NCBI GenBank assembly: GCA_028711215.1
Contig: JAQTSO010000005.1
Coordinates: forward strand, 1-64,000
Direction of reading: 5' to 3'
Length of the DNA: 64,000 nt
DNA from: Endomicrobiaceae bacterium
Lineage (GTDB): Bacteria > Elusimicrobiota > Endomicrobiia > Endomicrobiales > Endomicrobiaceae
Shown here: piece after piece, positions 6,863-15,965 of the stretch
How the letters are laid out: each line of letters begins with the position of its first letter
Numbering within the stretch: position 1 is the stretch's first letter
Program-made: the position numbers and the translations under genes
The notes under the pieces: model-generated
Databases searched by the model: none
The model's input: the letters and a program-made list of their open reading frames with translations, nothing else
Told to the model about the DNA's origin: nothing

Positions 6863-7554
6863 TGAAACCACAAAGAGTTTTGCTTAAACTTTCAGGTGAA
6901 ACATTATCAGGCAGTGAAAGTGCAATTGATAATGCAAGTTTACAGAACATAGTAAATGAGTTAAGTGTACCTTTGTCGCAGGGAATAAAGTTTGGCATGG
7001 TTGTAGGTGCAGGCAATATCTGGCGCGGTGCCGGCAAAGAAATTGAAAGAGTTTCAGCCGATAAAATGGGTATGCTTGCAACAGCAATAAATGCCATTGC
7101 AATAACAGAAGTTTTAAAGTCAAATAATATAAAAGCAGTTATGCTTTCAGCTGAAGATGTTACGGGTTTTTACGAAACGGTTTCAGCTGAAAAAGCAAAT
7201 AAGTATTTGGATGACGGATATGTTGTTGTTTTTGGCGGTGGACTAGGCAAACCTTACTTTACAACAGATACAACATCAGCGGTAAGAGCATCTGAAATTA
7301 ATGCCGATGTAATATTAAAAGCGACACAAGTAGACGGTGTCTATACTGCTGATCCAAAAAAAAATCCTTTAGCAAAAAAATATGATAGTTTGTCATACAC
7401 AGAAGCAATAGATAAACAATTAAAAATAATGGATTTAAGTGCTTTTGAAATTTGCATGAAAAATAAAATTGCTATTTATGTTTTTGATTTTTATAAAAAA
7501 GGCAACTTACAGAAAATATTAAACGGACAAAATATAGGGACAATTGTTTCTTAG
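6862..7554 (+). CDS. pyrH: UMP kinase
   Basis: 230 residues of the amino-acid kinase fold. It phosphorylates UMP to UDP, feeding nucleic acid and cell-wall UDP-sugar synthesis. Motifs: RVLLKLSGE at the N-terminus, GMVVGAGNIWRG (nucleotide/UMP site), VVFGGGLGKPYFTTDTTSA and LKATQVDGVYTADP. It overlaps tsf by one base and is followed 8 bases later by frr, the usual bacterial tsf-pyrH-frr order. Confidence 0.97.
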   Translation: MKPQRVLLKLSGETLSGSESAIDNASLQNIVNELSVPLSQGIKFGMVVGAGNIWRGAGKEIERVSADKMGMLATAINAIAITEVLKSNNIKAVMLSAEDVTGFYETVSAEKANKYLDDGYVVVFGGGLGKPYFTTDTTSAVRASEINADVILKATQVDGVYTADPKKNPLAKKYDSLSYTEAIDKQLKIMDLSAFEICMKNKIAIYVFDFYKKGNLQKILNGQNIGTIVS

Positions 7555-7562
7555 GGGGGAAA

Positions 7563-8123
7563 ATGTTACCAAAAGAACTTTTACTGGCAGGCGAAGAAGC
7601 AATGAAAAAAACCATAGAAAAAGTAAAACACGATTTTTCTGCAATTAGAACCGGCAGGGCAAATCCCGCAGTCCTTGAAAACCTCAAAGTTGAAAGTTAT
7701 GGTTCAATGATGCCATTAAATCAGATTGCAGGTGTTGGTGTTCCTGATGCTAGAACACTTGAAATCAGACCTTGGGATATTTCTCAGTTAAATGCAATAG
7801 AGAAAGCTATTCAAAAGTCGGATTTAGGTTTAACTCCGGTAAATGACGGGAAAATAATAAGAATATCTATTCCGCCTCTGACAGAAGACAGGAGAAAAGA
7901 AATCATAAAAACAATCAATAAAATGTCGGAAGACTATAAAGTTGCAGTAAGAAATGAAAGAAGACATATTGTTGACGGTATAAAAAAATCAGAAAAAGAT
8001 AAGTTTATTACAGAAGATGAAAGAAAAAAATATGAAACAGATTCGCAAAAATTGACAGATACTTATATTAAAAAAATAGAAGAGTTGGTTGTTTTAAAAG
8101 AACAGGATTTAATGACAATTTAA
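7563..8123 (+). CDS. frr: Ribosome recycling factor
   Basis: 186 residues, normal length for RRF, which splits the post-termination ribosome with EF-G. Conserved features: the helical hairpin with FSAIRTGRANPAVLE, MPLNQIAGVGVPDARTLEI, and the C-terminal VRNERRHIVDGIKKSEK region. The ATG follows a run of six G's (7555-7560), a G-rich Shine-Dalgarno also seen for the next gene. Confidence 0.97.
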   Translation: MLPKELLLAGEEAMKKTIEKVKHDFSAIRTGRANPAVLENLKVESYGSMMPLNQIAGVGVPDARTLEIRPWDISQLNAIEKAIQKSDLGLTPVNDGKIIRISIPPLTEDRRKEIIKTINKMSEDYKVAVRNERRHIVDGIKKSEKDKFITEDERKKYETDSQKLTDTYIKKIEELVVLKEQDLMTI

Positions 8124-8147
8124 AAAAACATAGGGGGGTTGGAAAAA

Positions 8148-8321
8148 ATGGCATATGTAATTAATAAAGATGTTTGTGTAGGATGTGGAGCATGTGAATC
8201 AGCATGTCCGGCAAGTGCAATAAGTGCAACAGATGATAATAAATATGTTATTGGTGATGCATGTGTTGATTGCGGAGCATGTGAATCAGCATGTCCAGTT
8301 TCAGCAATATCTCAAAAGTAG
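8148..8321 (+). CDS. 2[4Fe-4S] ferredoxin, clostridial type
   Basis: 57 residues from ATG 8148. An upstream in-frame TTG (8139) lies on the G-run Shine-Dalgarno at 8133-8138, so the ATG is preferred. It has two near-identical cluster motifs, CVGCGACESACP and CVDCGACESACP, each binding one [4Fe-4S] cluster. It is a low-potential electron carrier of anaerobic metabolism and could serve iron-sulphur enzymes such as IspG encoded downstream. Its place between frr and uppS is unusual, and it may be co-transcribed with both. Confidence 0.93.
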   Translation: MAYVINKDVCVGCGACESACPASAISATDDNKYVIGDACVDCGACESACPVSAISQK

Positions 8322-8327
8322 AAAAAT

Positions 8328-9035
8328 GTGTCTTTAAGAGAAAAAATAGATTTCTTAAAGTTGCCGCAACATATTGCTATCATAATGGATGGCAATGGAA
8401 GGTGGGCACAAAATAAGTTTTTGCCAAGAATTATAGGACATACTAACGGGGTCAAAACTGTAAAAAATATTGTTGAACTCGCAAATTCAATTAATATAAA
8501 GGTTTTGACCCTGTATGCTTTTTCAACAGAAAATTGGAAAAGACCTAAAGATGAAATTTTTGGTTTGATGACACTTTTAAAGTCATATCTTAAAAGTGAG
8601 TTAGAATCAATGATAAAAAATAATATAGCATTCAGAGTTTTGGGAGATACTTCAAGGTTACCCGAAGAAATTCAGGAAGAAATTGCAAATGTTTCTGAAA
8701 AAACAAAAGATAATACGTCTTTAATTTTAAATATTGCATTAAATTACGGTTCACGCCAAGAAATACTCAAAGCTGTTAAAAATATAATAGATAAAAAAAT
8801 TGATAATCCGACGGAGCAGGATATTTCTGATAATCTTTATACAAAATCTCTGCCGGATCCTGATTTATTAATAAGAACTTCAGGTGAAATGAGAGTGTCC
8901 AATTTTTTATTATGGCAGATTGCATACAGTGAAATTTATGTAACAGATGTCTTGTGGCCTGATTTTTCGGAAGAAGAATTTTATAAAGCCATAGTTGAAT
9001 ATCAAAAAAGAATCAGGAAATTTGGCGGAATATAG
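8328..9035 (+). CDS. uppS: Isoprenyl transferase (undecaprenyl diphosphate synthase)
   Basis: 235 residues, a cis-prenyltransferase that makes the C55 lipid carrier for peptidoglycan and surface glycans. The catalytic motif HIAIIMDGNGRWA has Asp 21; TLYAFSTENWKRP and the C-terminal FLLWQIAYSE are also present, with PDLLIRTSGEMRVSN before it. Start is GTG 8328, six bases after the ferredoxin stop, with no independent Shine-Dalgarno, so translation is probably coupled. It leads the uppS-cdsA pair. Confidence 0.95.
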   Translation: MSLREKIDFLKLPQHIAIIMDGNGRWAQNKFLPRIIGHTNGVKTVKNIVELANSINIKVLTLYAFSTENWKRPKDEIFGLMTLLKSYLKSELESMIKNNIAFRVLGDTSRLPEEIQEEIANVSEKTKDNTSLILNIALNYGSRQEILKAVKNIIDKKIDNPTEQDISDNLYTKSLPDPDLLIRTSGEMRVSNFLLWQIAYSEIYVTDVLWPDFSEEEFYKAIVEYQKRIRKFGGI

Positions 9036-9054
9036 TCAATAAAGAGGAATTACA

Positions 9055-9843
9055 ATGTTATTGCATAGAATTTTAGTTGCACTTGTCGGAATTCCATTAG
9101 TCTTATGGTGTATATATTTGGGGGGAATCCCGTTTTTTTTAATGTTTTTTGCAATAGTATTTTTTTCGGTTATTGAATTTTATTGCATATGTAAAAAATA
9201 TAATCCTATGAATTTTATCGGGACGATAATTGGTTCTATTTTTTTTATATCACTATATCTTAATTATAATGTACAAATATTTTTAATATTGTCACTATTT
9301 ATAATTTTTTTATTCCAAATGTTCAGAGGCAAAACAAACAGTGCCAGTTCTGAAATAGCGGTTACGATTTTCGGAGCACTCTTTATACCGTGGACATTGT
9401 ATCATATGATTTTGATAAGGGATATTTCTGTTTTTGGCACACAGTATATAATATTTTTATTTGCAAATATTTGGTTATTAGATACAGGGGCTATGTTTGC
9501 GGGTAAAAAATTCGGCAAGCATAAATTAGCTGCGAATATAAGTCCTAAAAAAACTGTTGAAGGGGCTATTGCCGGTATAATAACGGCTTTAATTGTTTCT
9601 GTTTTATGCAGAGAAATTTTTATGAAAAATATAATTAGCATTAATGAAACAATAATTTTTGCTGTTATTATAGCAGTAGTTGCACAATTTTCGGATTTAG
9701 CAGAATCAATATTCAAAAGAGATTGCAATATGAAAGATTCCGGTAATATATTACCGGGACACGGCGGTATGCTTGACAGATTTGATTCTTATTTATTCTG
9801 TGCACCTATATTTTACTATTCAATAATATTCATAAAAGGTTAG
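9055..9843 (+). CDS. cdsA: Phosphatidate cytidylyltransferase (CDP-diacylglycerol synthase)
   Basis: 262 residues, multi-spanning inner-membrane enzyme (about seven hydrophobic segments) that makes CDP-diacylglycerol from CTP and phosphatidic acid. The family signature sits near the C-terminus: SDLAESIFKRD, then KDSGNILPGHGGMLDRFDS. GAGGAA Shine-Dalgarno. In many bacteria dxr follows directly; here about 1.1 kb with a repeat and an unrelated gene intervene. Confidence 0.95.
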   Translation: MLLHRILVALVGIPLVLWCIYLGGIPFFLMFFAIVFFSVIEFYCICKKYNPMNFIGTIIGSIFFISLYLNYNVQIFLILSLFIIFLFQMFRGKTNSASSEIAVTIFGALFIPWTLYHMILIRDISVFGTQYIIFLFANIWLLDTGAMFAGKKFGKHKLAANISPKKTVEGAIAGIITALIVSVLCREIFMKNIISINETIIFAVIIAVVAQFSDLAESIFKRDCNMKDSGNILPGHGGMLDRFDSYLFCAPIFYYSIIFIKG

Positions 9844-9858
9844 ATATAACATTATAGC

Positions 9859-9976
9859 GACTTTAACTATTTTGGTTACAGCTTTGAAATTTTAAAGTTC
9901 ATTTACCAATCGCTTTGCTTTCTTTTATGTAAACTTCACTTTAAAATTTCTTCACTTCACCTAAAATATTTAAGTC
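9859..9976. repeat. Dispersed palindromic repeat, copy 1
   Basis: A 118-base element that is one long imperfect inverted repeat with ends GACTT (9859-9863) and AAGTC (9972-9976). The core stem is 9886-9897 with 9939-9950 (12 bp). An outer helix pairs 9869-9876 (TATTTTGG, then T) with the CACCTAAAATA region (9958-9968). It matches a second copy at 61254-61370, about 83% identical counted by hand over roughly 132 columns including flanks. Several stem differences are compensatory. It starts just after the cdsA stop. It could be a MITE-like or REP-like element, or a folded RNA. No transposase is near. Confidence 0.8.
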
Positions 9977-10043
9977 CTTAAAAACATAAATATAACGTTT
10001 TTATAATGCTTTTATTAATATAATCGCACTAGAGGTTATTTCA

Positions 10044-10829
10044 ATGTTTAATATAGATACTTATGCTAAATCAAAACAAGATGTCATTGACATTATTAAG
10101 TCAACTCATGATTGGGAACATACTGAAGGATTTATTGCAGATGGACTTATTGATCCAATAGAATATGATAAAACTCAGAATAAAATTATTGTTTTTCTGT
10201 CAGAATCTTATGGATACGATGAATGTAGAATGAAAGATATAACTGAGCAATCTGAATATGAACCTAAATCTAACCCTAAAGATGAAAAATATAATCTTTT
10301 AGGCATTGGTCATAGAAATAAACAAACATCAAACAAAATTCCAATTTTGTTATGGTATATTCATAATCATTTTAATGATGATATTGTTAAAGAAAGTGAT
10401 GGATATTTAAAAAAAAATGATAGTATGTTAAAAAAAACTATTGAAAATAAAAAACAACTTCAGAATGCATTAAAAAAATCAGGATGGATTAATGTAAAAA
10501 AAGCATCTAAACATATAGAAGAAAATGCTAAAAATAAAACTAGACAAAATTACAATGAAATATATAATGCAGTAGAGAAAAATAGGGAAATATTAACTGA
10601 ACAACTTAATTCAACAAGTCCAAATTTAATAATAGCTTGTGGTAATCCGGTAATAGATGGTTTAATTGATAATGGAATAATACCTCTTAAGCAAAAAAAA
10701 ATAAAAAATAAATTAATGATTATTGAAAATGGACAAAAAATATTTTTTGTCAGTCATCCTAGTTATTTTAAAGATTGGAATTATAATAATATTTATAATA
10801 TGTATAAAGAAATAGTCAATAATATTTAA
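10044..10829 (+). CDS. Hypothetical protein, weak resemblance to uracil-DNA glycosylase fold
   Basis: 261 residues, lysine- and asparagine-rich, not recognised with confidence. Visible features are an N-terminal strand-turn IIVFLSESYGYDE (56-68), a charged helical middle (about 130-195), then IIACGNPVIDGLIDNG and a late IFFVSHPSYFKDW. The spacing of a glycine/acid loop, a G-N segment and a late HPS recalls the uracil-DNA glycosylase superfamily, but this is only a guess. It separates cdsA from dxr, is more A-rich than its neighbours, and follows a palindromic repeat. All this suggests a late insertion. It has an AGAGGT Shine-Dalgarno. Confidence 0.6.
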   Translation: MFNIDTYAKSKQDVIDIIKSTHDWEHTEGFIADGLIDPIEYDKTQNKIIVFLSESYGYDECRMKDITEQSEYEPKSNPKDEKYNLLGIGHRNKQTSNKIPILLWYIHNHFNDDIVKESDGYLKKNDSMLKKTIENKKQLQNALKKSGWINVKKASKHIEENAKNKTRQNYNEIYNAVEKNREILTEQLNSTSPNLIIACGNPVIDGLIDNGIIPLKQKKIKNKLMIIENGQKIFFVSHPSYFKDWNYNNIYNMYKEIVNNI

Positions 10830-10908
10830 ATTTATTAATAACGATATATATTGTTGTTTTTGCTTGTACTAAAATATCTTGTAGCGATGGTTTTTTATCT
10901 ATATAAAA

Positions 10909-10917
10909 TGATATAAT
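10909..10917 (+). promoter_or_regulatory. Extended -10 promoter for dxr
   Basis: TGA-TATAAT (10909-10917), an extended -10, 37 bases upstream of the dxr ATG. No good -35 is seen. It would restore expression of dxr-rseP-ispG independently of cdsA after the inserted gene. Confidence 0.55.
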
Positions 10918-10953
10918 TTTTGGGTTGTTCAATTTTAAAAGGCTAATATAATA

Positions 10954-12117
10954 ATGAAAAATATTGCAGTATTAGGATCATCAGGTTCAATAGGAGTCCA
11001 GACTTTAAATTTTATTGCCAAAACTAAAAATGAATTTAAAGTTTGCGGATTATCCGTAAATTCAAATATTGAACTACTGCAAAAACAAATAAAACAATTT
11101 AAACCTTCGGTTGTATCTGTCGGAAATCAACAAGATGCCAATAAAGTTGAATTATGGTGCAAAAAAAATCGATATAATACAAAAGCTTATTTTGGAATAG
11201 ACGGACTTAATAAAGTTGCCACAATCAAAGAAGTGGATATCGTTCTTTTTTCTGTTGTAGGTTCAATAGGTTTAAAATCTTTACTTAAAGCAATAGAAGC
11301 CGGCAAGAATATAGCAATAGCAAATAAAGAATCTCTTGTTATGGCAGGCTCCATTATAATGAAAAGGGCAAAAGAAAAAAATGTCAAAATTCTTCCGGTT
11401 GACAGCGAACACTCTGCTATTTTTCAATGTATAGGGGAAGAAAAAAAAGAATCAATTAAAAAAATAATTTTAACAGCATCCGGCGGACCGTTTTATAAAT
11501 CAAATAAAAAACTTTCAACTATAACAGTTGAAGATGCTTTGGCTCATCCTACATGGGAAATGGGTAAAAAAATAACAATAGATTCAGCTACTTTAATGAA
11601 TAAAGGGCTTGAAGCGATAGAAGCATCCGTTTTATTTGGTGTTCCTATAGAAAAAATTGAAATAGTTATACATCCTCAATCGATAGTTCATTCAATGGTT
11701 GAATTTAATGACGGCTGCGTAATGGCTCAATTATCAAATCCTGATATGACACTTCCTATTCAGTATGCATTATCATATCCTGAAAGAAGAAAATGTTTTA
11801 TAAAACCTCTTGATTTAATACAAACTCAAAAATTAGAATTTTACAAACCGGATTTTAAAAAATTTGAATGTTTGAAAATTGCTTATGATTGTGCTAGAGT
11901 TGGTTGGACAATGCCGGCTGTTATGAATGCTTCAAACGAAATAGCAGTTGAATATTTTTTAGATAACAAAATATCTTTTTCAGATATTGCAAGTATAGTA
12001 AAAACTATGACGTCAAAACATAAGATAATAAAGACAAATAATATTCAAAAATATCTTGAAGTTGATGAGAATATCAGACAACAAACCGTAAATTTAATAG
12101 AGGAGCGATATATTTAA
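10954..12117 (+). CDS. dxr: 1-deoxy-D-xylulose 5-phosphate reductoisomerase
   Basis: 387 residues. It catalyses the first committed step of the MEP isoprenoid pathway, DXP to 2-C-methyl-D-erythritol 4-phosphate, with NADPH. Motifs: NADPH-binding GSSGSIG near the N-terminus, NIAIANKESLVMAG, PVDSEHSAIFQC (metal ligands), LTASGGPF, HPTWEMGKKITIDSATLMNK and a C-terminal AVMNASNEIAVEYFL. It overlaps rseP by one base (TAATG). Confidence 0.96.
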   Translation: MKNIAVLGSSGSIGVQTLNFIAKTKNEFKVCGLSVNSNIELLQKQIKQFKPSVVSVGNQQDANKVELWCKKNRYNTKAYFGIDGLNKVATIKEVDIVLFSVVGSIGLKSLLKAIEAGKNIAIANKESLVMAGSIIMKRAKEKNVKILPVDSEHSAIFQCIGEEKKESIKKIILTASGGPFYKSNKKLSTITVEDALAHPTWEMGKKITIDSATLMNKGLEAIEASVLFGVPIEKIEIVIHPQSIVHSMVEFNDGCVMAQLSNPDMTLPIQYALSYPERRKCFIKPLDLIQTQKLEFYKPDFKKFECLKIAYDCARVGWTMPAVMNASNEIAVEYFLDNKISFSDIASIVKTMTSKHKIIKTNNIQKYLEVDENIRQQTVNLIEERYI

Positions 12118-13208
12118 TGGAAATAGTAAAACTTTTTTCTGGTTCATATTCTGTATTATTACAGATAGTGGGAGTTGTTTTTGGTTTAGGACTTTTAATT
12201 TTTGTTCATGAATTAGGTCATTTTGTTATGGCAAAATTATATAAAGTAAGAGTTTTAAAATTTGCTTTTGGTTTTGGTCCGCAATTATGGGGTTTTACAA
12301 GAGGTGAAACCAGATATGCCATATGTGCATTTCCACTTGGCGGTATGGTTGAAATGGCAGGTGAATATTCAAATGAAAAAGGTAAAATAGAACCCAAAGA
12401 AGGAGACTATTTATATTGCAAATGGTACAAAAGAATTATGATTGGTTTTATGGGACCGTTCATGAATTATGTTTTGGCAATATTTTTATTTTGGTTGCTT
12501 TTTACCGTTTGGGGTTTAACAGTTATATCAGAAGATTCATTTATCGGCAAACTTGCTCCGAATATGGCAGCCCAGAAAGCAGGAATGCAGGAGGGAGATC
12601 AAATTATATCCATAGACAATGTTGAAATAAAATCATGGGATAATATATTAGACAATATGCAGGATAAGGCGGAAAAACAAGTCAATATTTCAGTTTTGAG
12701 AAATAGTGAAAAAATTGATTTTACTTTTGTTGCCGACAAAAATCCTATAACAGACGTAGGAATGCTCGGCATACAGCCGAAAATTACTATGGAAAAAACA
12801 AGTTTTTTAAGGGCGGCATATTTAAGCACCCAAATGGTTTGGATCCAAACTGTAGTTACTGTTTTATATTTATGGGACAGACTTGTCAGCTGGGAGAAAC
12901 CTGAACTGGCAGGTCCCGTAGGTGTTATTCAGATAATGGCAAAATCTGCTGATGCAGGCTTAGCAAGTTATATAAGATTGATAGCTATTATTTCAGTAGC
13001 TCTTGGATTATTTAATTTATTTCCTATTCCTCTTGTAGACGGGGGAATGATAGTGTTATTTGTGGTCGAAGGTATTATACGCAAAAGAATAAGCATGAAA
13101 GTTATACAAATATATAACACCATAGGTGTTGCAATAATATTATTAATTTTAATTTTTGCAACTTACAGCGATTTAATAAGATTAGGCATAGGAAAGTTGT
13201 TTCATTAA
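12117..13208 (+). CDS. rseP: RseP-type site-2 zinc metalloprotease
   Basis: 363 residues, inner-membrane intramembrane protease. The zinc motif HELGH lies in the first membrane segment (FVHELGHFVMAKL), a single PDZ domain occupies about residues 130-210, and the third zinc ligand motif is FPIPLVDGG (the NPxPxxDGG position). Known relatives cut anti-sigma factors and clear signal-peptide remnants. It is in the common dxr-rseP-ispG order, and the start codon overlaps the dxr stop. Confidence 0.94.
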   Translation: MEIVKLFSGSYSVLLQIVGVVFGLGLLIFVHELGHFVMAKLYKVRVLKFAFGFGPQLWGFTRGETRYAICAFPLGGMVEMAGEYSNEKGKIEPKEGDYLYCKWYKRIMIGFMGPFMNYVLAIFLFWLLFTVWGLTVISEDSFIGKLAPNMAAQKAGMQEGDQIISIDNVEIKSWDNILDNMQDKAEKQVNISVLRNSEKIDFTFVADKNPITDVGMLGIQPKITMEKTSFLRAAYLSTQMVWIQTVVTVLYLWDRLVSWEKPELAGPVGVIQIMAKSADAGLASYIRLIAIISVALGLFNLFPIPLVDGGMIVLFVVEGIIRKRISMKVIQIYNTIGVAIILLILIFATYSDLIRLGIGKLFH

Positions 13209-13237
13209 TAAAATATAGTGTAGAATATAATCTTAAT

Positions 13238-14308
13238 ATGAAAATATTTACAAGGGAAAACACAAAAATTATAAACATAGGCGGTGTAAAAATCGGAGGC
13301 GGAAATCCGATCAGAGTCCAGTCTATGACTAATACAGATACGCGAGATTGGAAAGCTACCGTTAAACAGATAAAAGAACTTGAACAATATGGCTGTGAAA
13401 TTATCAGAGTGTCTGTACCTGATATGGAGTCCGCACAAAATATTAAAAATATCAAAAAAAACATTTCAATTCCTCTTGTTGCCGATATTCATTTTGACCA
13501 CAGAATAGCAATAGAATCAATAAAGCAAGGTATAGACAAATTAAGAATAAATCCGGGAAATATCGGTTCAAAAGAAAAAGTTCAGGAATTAGTTAAAGAA
13601 GCCAAAAAAGCAAAAATACCGATAAGAATAGGCGTAAATGCCGGCTCTTTAAAGTTTGTTCATGAATTTCATACACCGCTTGATAAAGCAAAAGCTCTTG
13701 TAAAAAGTGCAATGGAACACGTTGAAATACTTGAAGACTGTAATTTTTATGATATAGCTGTATCATTAAAAGCTTCAGATGTAATAACAACAGTTGAAGC
13801 ACATAAAATATTTGCTCAAAAAAGAAATTATCCGTTACATTTGGGGATAACGGAATCAGGCTCAATATTCAGAGGAACGATAAAATCATCTTCAGGACTT
13901 GCAATTATGCTTTATATGGGACTAGGTGATACCATTCGAGTCTCTCTTACCACAAATCCGATTGAACAGGTAAAGGTAGCATATCAAATACTACAATCTT
14001 TGAATTTAAGAAGTACGGGAGTTGAGATTATATCATGCCCGACATGCGCAAGATGCAAAGTAGATTTAATCAATATAGTAAATCAATTAGAAGCGGAACT
14101 TGCAAAAATAAAAAAAACAAATAAAAAAGAAATAAAGATAGCCGTAATGGGATGTGCAGTTAACGGACCCGGGGAAGCAAAAGATGCCGATTTTGGAATA
14201 GCAGGCGGACAAGGTGAAGGAATTTTATTTCAAAAAGGGGAAATAATAGGGAAAATTCCTCAGAATTTATGGGTTAAAAAACTTATTTCTCTGTATAAAA
14301 ACATATGA
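13238..14308 (+). CDS. ispG: 4-hydroxy-3-methylbut-2-enyl diphosphate synthase
   Basis: 356 residues, the [4Fe-4S] enzyme that converts MEcPP to HMBPP late in the MEP pathway. The N-terminal TIM barrel has GNPIRVQSMTNTDTRD and VADIHFDHRIAIE. The cluster domain carries CPTCARCKVD and GCAVNGPGEAKDADFG. The usual CPSCGR is CPTCAR here, with the cysteines kept. It overlaps the next gene by ATGA. The ferredoxin at 8148 is a plausible reductant. Confidence 0.95.
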   Translation: MKIFTRENTKIINIGGVKIGGGNPIRVQSMTNTDTRDWKATVKQIKELEQYGCEIIRVSVPDMESAQNIKNIKKNISIPLVADIHFDHRIAIESIKQGIDKLRINPGNIGSKEKVQELVKEAKKAKIPIRIGVNAGSLKFVHEFHTPLDKAKALVKSAMEHVEILEDCNFYDIAVSLKASDVITTVEAHKIFAQKRNYPLHLGITESGSIFRGTIKSSSGLAIMLYMGLGDTIRVSLTTNPIEQVKVAYQILQSLNLRSTGVEIISCPTCARCKVDLINIVNQLEAELAKIKKTNKKEIKIAVMGCAVNGPGEAKDADFGIAGGQGEGILFQKGEIIGKIPQNLWVKKLISLYKNI

Positions 14309-15471
14309 AGAGATTCATCTTAGTATTACTAGGTCTTTTTTTTTCATTTCTATTCTTGGAAATCGGATTACAAACCGCAGGGATATTACTAAAAACAGTA
14401 AGAAAATATAGAGTATACTATGCCACAAACACTTACGGGAGTATAAAAAACAAAGATGTAATCACTGTGATGTGTATAGGCGAATCTACAACCGAAGGAC
14501 AATATCCGTTATTGTTAAAAGAATATCTTTCAGCATATATGCCAGACAAAAAATTTAATATTATAGATTCCGGATATGGCGGTATAAAATTAGATGATTT
14601 ATATTTCAAAGTTCAGACAAATATTGAAAAATATAATCCTGATATAATTGTCGGTATGATCGGAATTAATGACACAACCGAATATATATTCAAAATAATA
14701 TCATCGAAACTAAAAACATTGAGATTTTTAAAATTAATTTATTCGTCATATAAAAAACAATATATAATCAAAAAAATAAAAGATGACTATGACTTCGGGA
14801 AACTGACTCCTGAAAAAGCCAACCGCATAAAAGCAGAATTATACGCTTCAATTTTTATTGGTAATATTGAATCAAAATCTTCTCTCTTGTTTTTACTTGC
14901 ACAAACTACAAAACACGAAGCTGTTCATATTTACGGCATGAAAAATGAATTATTTGCTTCATTATTGTCCAAATATTATGATAATTATTCAAATAATCGA
15001 GATATAACGTTTGATAAACTTACTGATGTTCTTATAAACGATAATAACATAAATAAAGATTTCAGATATGGGTTGAAAGGAATTTTATGTATGACAAAAT
15101 CAGATTATGAGCAGGGACTTAAAAATTTAGATAAGGCAGATTCAATAAGATTAACTTATAATTATACGGAAATATCTAAAAAACATAAAAAAATATTAGA
15201 CCTTATTATCAAAAAAAATATACAATATGTTGCCATGCAATATCCTGTAAGAGATATAGGGAACCTGAAAAAAATTATAGAAAATACGGGATATGGTAAT
15301 AAAGTTGTTTTTGTAGAAAATAAAAATAATTTCAGAAAGGCTTTAATGTCTAAAAAAAACCATGAAATTTTTGCAGATTTATTTGCTTGGGATTTTGGAC
15401 ACTGCAAAAATTACGGAAACAGATTAATAGCCGATAATTTGGCAAAAGAACTATCAAATATATTAAAATAA
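14305..15471 (+). CDS. Membrane-anchored SGNH/GDSL-family protein
   Basis: 388 residues. An N-terminal hydrophobic anchor (about 3-28) is followed by an SGNH hydrolase fold: the nucleophile block is CIGESTTEG (Ser 61), block III is GMIGIND (N122, D123), and the C-terminal block V is DFGH. A long helical insert (about 125-300) may include a TPR-like repeat (GLKGILCMTKSDYEQGLKNL). Such proteins hydrolyse or transfer acyl groups on lipids or glycans outside the cytoplasm. The substrate is unknown. It overlaps ispG by 4 bases (ATGA) and precedes greA by 17, so it is embedded in a housekeeping operon. Confidence 0.75.
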   Translation: MKRFILVLLGLFFSFLFLEIGLQTAGILLKTVRKYRVYYATNTYGSIKNKDVITVMCIGESTTEGQYPLLLKEYLSAYMPDKKFNIIDSGYGGIKLDDLYFKVQTNIEKYNPDIIVGMIGINDTTEYIFKIISSKLKTLRFLKLIYSSYKKQYIIKKIKDDYDFGKLTPEKANRIKAELYASIFIGNIESKSSLLFLLAQTTKHEAVHIYGMKNELFASLLSKYYDNYSNNRDITFDKLTDVLINDNNINKDFRYGLKGILCMTKSDYEQGLKNLDKADSIRLTYNYTEISKKHKKILDLIIKKNIQYVAMQYPVRDIGNLKKIIENTGYGNKVVFVENKNNFRKALMSKKNHEIFADLFAWDFGHCKNYGNRLIADNLAKELSNILK

Positions 15472-15488
15472 TACCGGGAGTTATTGAA

Positions 15489-15953
15489 ATGGCAGAAATT
15501 TATTTAACAAGAGAAGGCAGAAATAAAATGATAGAAGAGCTTGACAGGCTTCAAAAGAGAAAACCTCAAATTCAGGATGAAATAGCCAGAGCGAGGGAAC
15601 ACGGTGATTTAAGAGAAAATGCAGAATATCATGCTGCAAAAGAAACTCTTACAAATCTAATGCAAAGAATTTCTGAGATAGATTCAAAATTATCAAGAGC
15701 CAAAATAATCGAAGAACAAAATATAGATCCTGATAAAATTTTCATAGGTGTTACTGTTACAATTAAAGATGAAGACGGAGATGAATATATTTATTCCATT
15801 GTGGATGAAGAAGAAGCAAATCCGCTGAAAATGAAAATTTCAATAGGCTCTCCTCTTGCTCAAGGTTTACTTGAACATAAAGTTGGTGATACGGTTGATG
15901 TTAATCTGCCGGCAGGAGTAACAAAATTTACGGTTTTAAAAATAACAAGATAA
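15489..15953 (+). CDS. greA: Transcription elongation factor GreA
   Basis: 154 residues. It enters the secondary channel of RNA polymerase and stimulates cleavage of backtracked RNA. The N-terminal coiled coil carries the catalytic acidic tip in the block AREHGDLRENAEYHAAKE, and the C-terminal FKBP-like domain contains ISIGSPLAQGLLEHKVGDTV. Length is typical. It is followed by a clear terminator. Confidence 0.96.
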   Translation: MAEIYLTREGRNKMIEELDRLQKRKPQIQDEIARAREHGDLRENAEYHAAKETLTNLMQRISEIDSKLSRAKIIEEQNIDPDKIFIGVTVTIKDEDGDEYIYSIVDEEEANPLKMKISIGSPLAQGLLEHKVGDTVDVNLPAGVTKFTVLKITR

Positions 15954-15965
15954 ATTTATATTTAA

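Noticed and set aside
13226-13231. TATAAT just upstream of ispG
   Set aside because: No acceptable -35 and only about 7 bases to the start codon. ispG follows rseP by 29 bases and is more simply read as part of the dxr operon.
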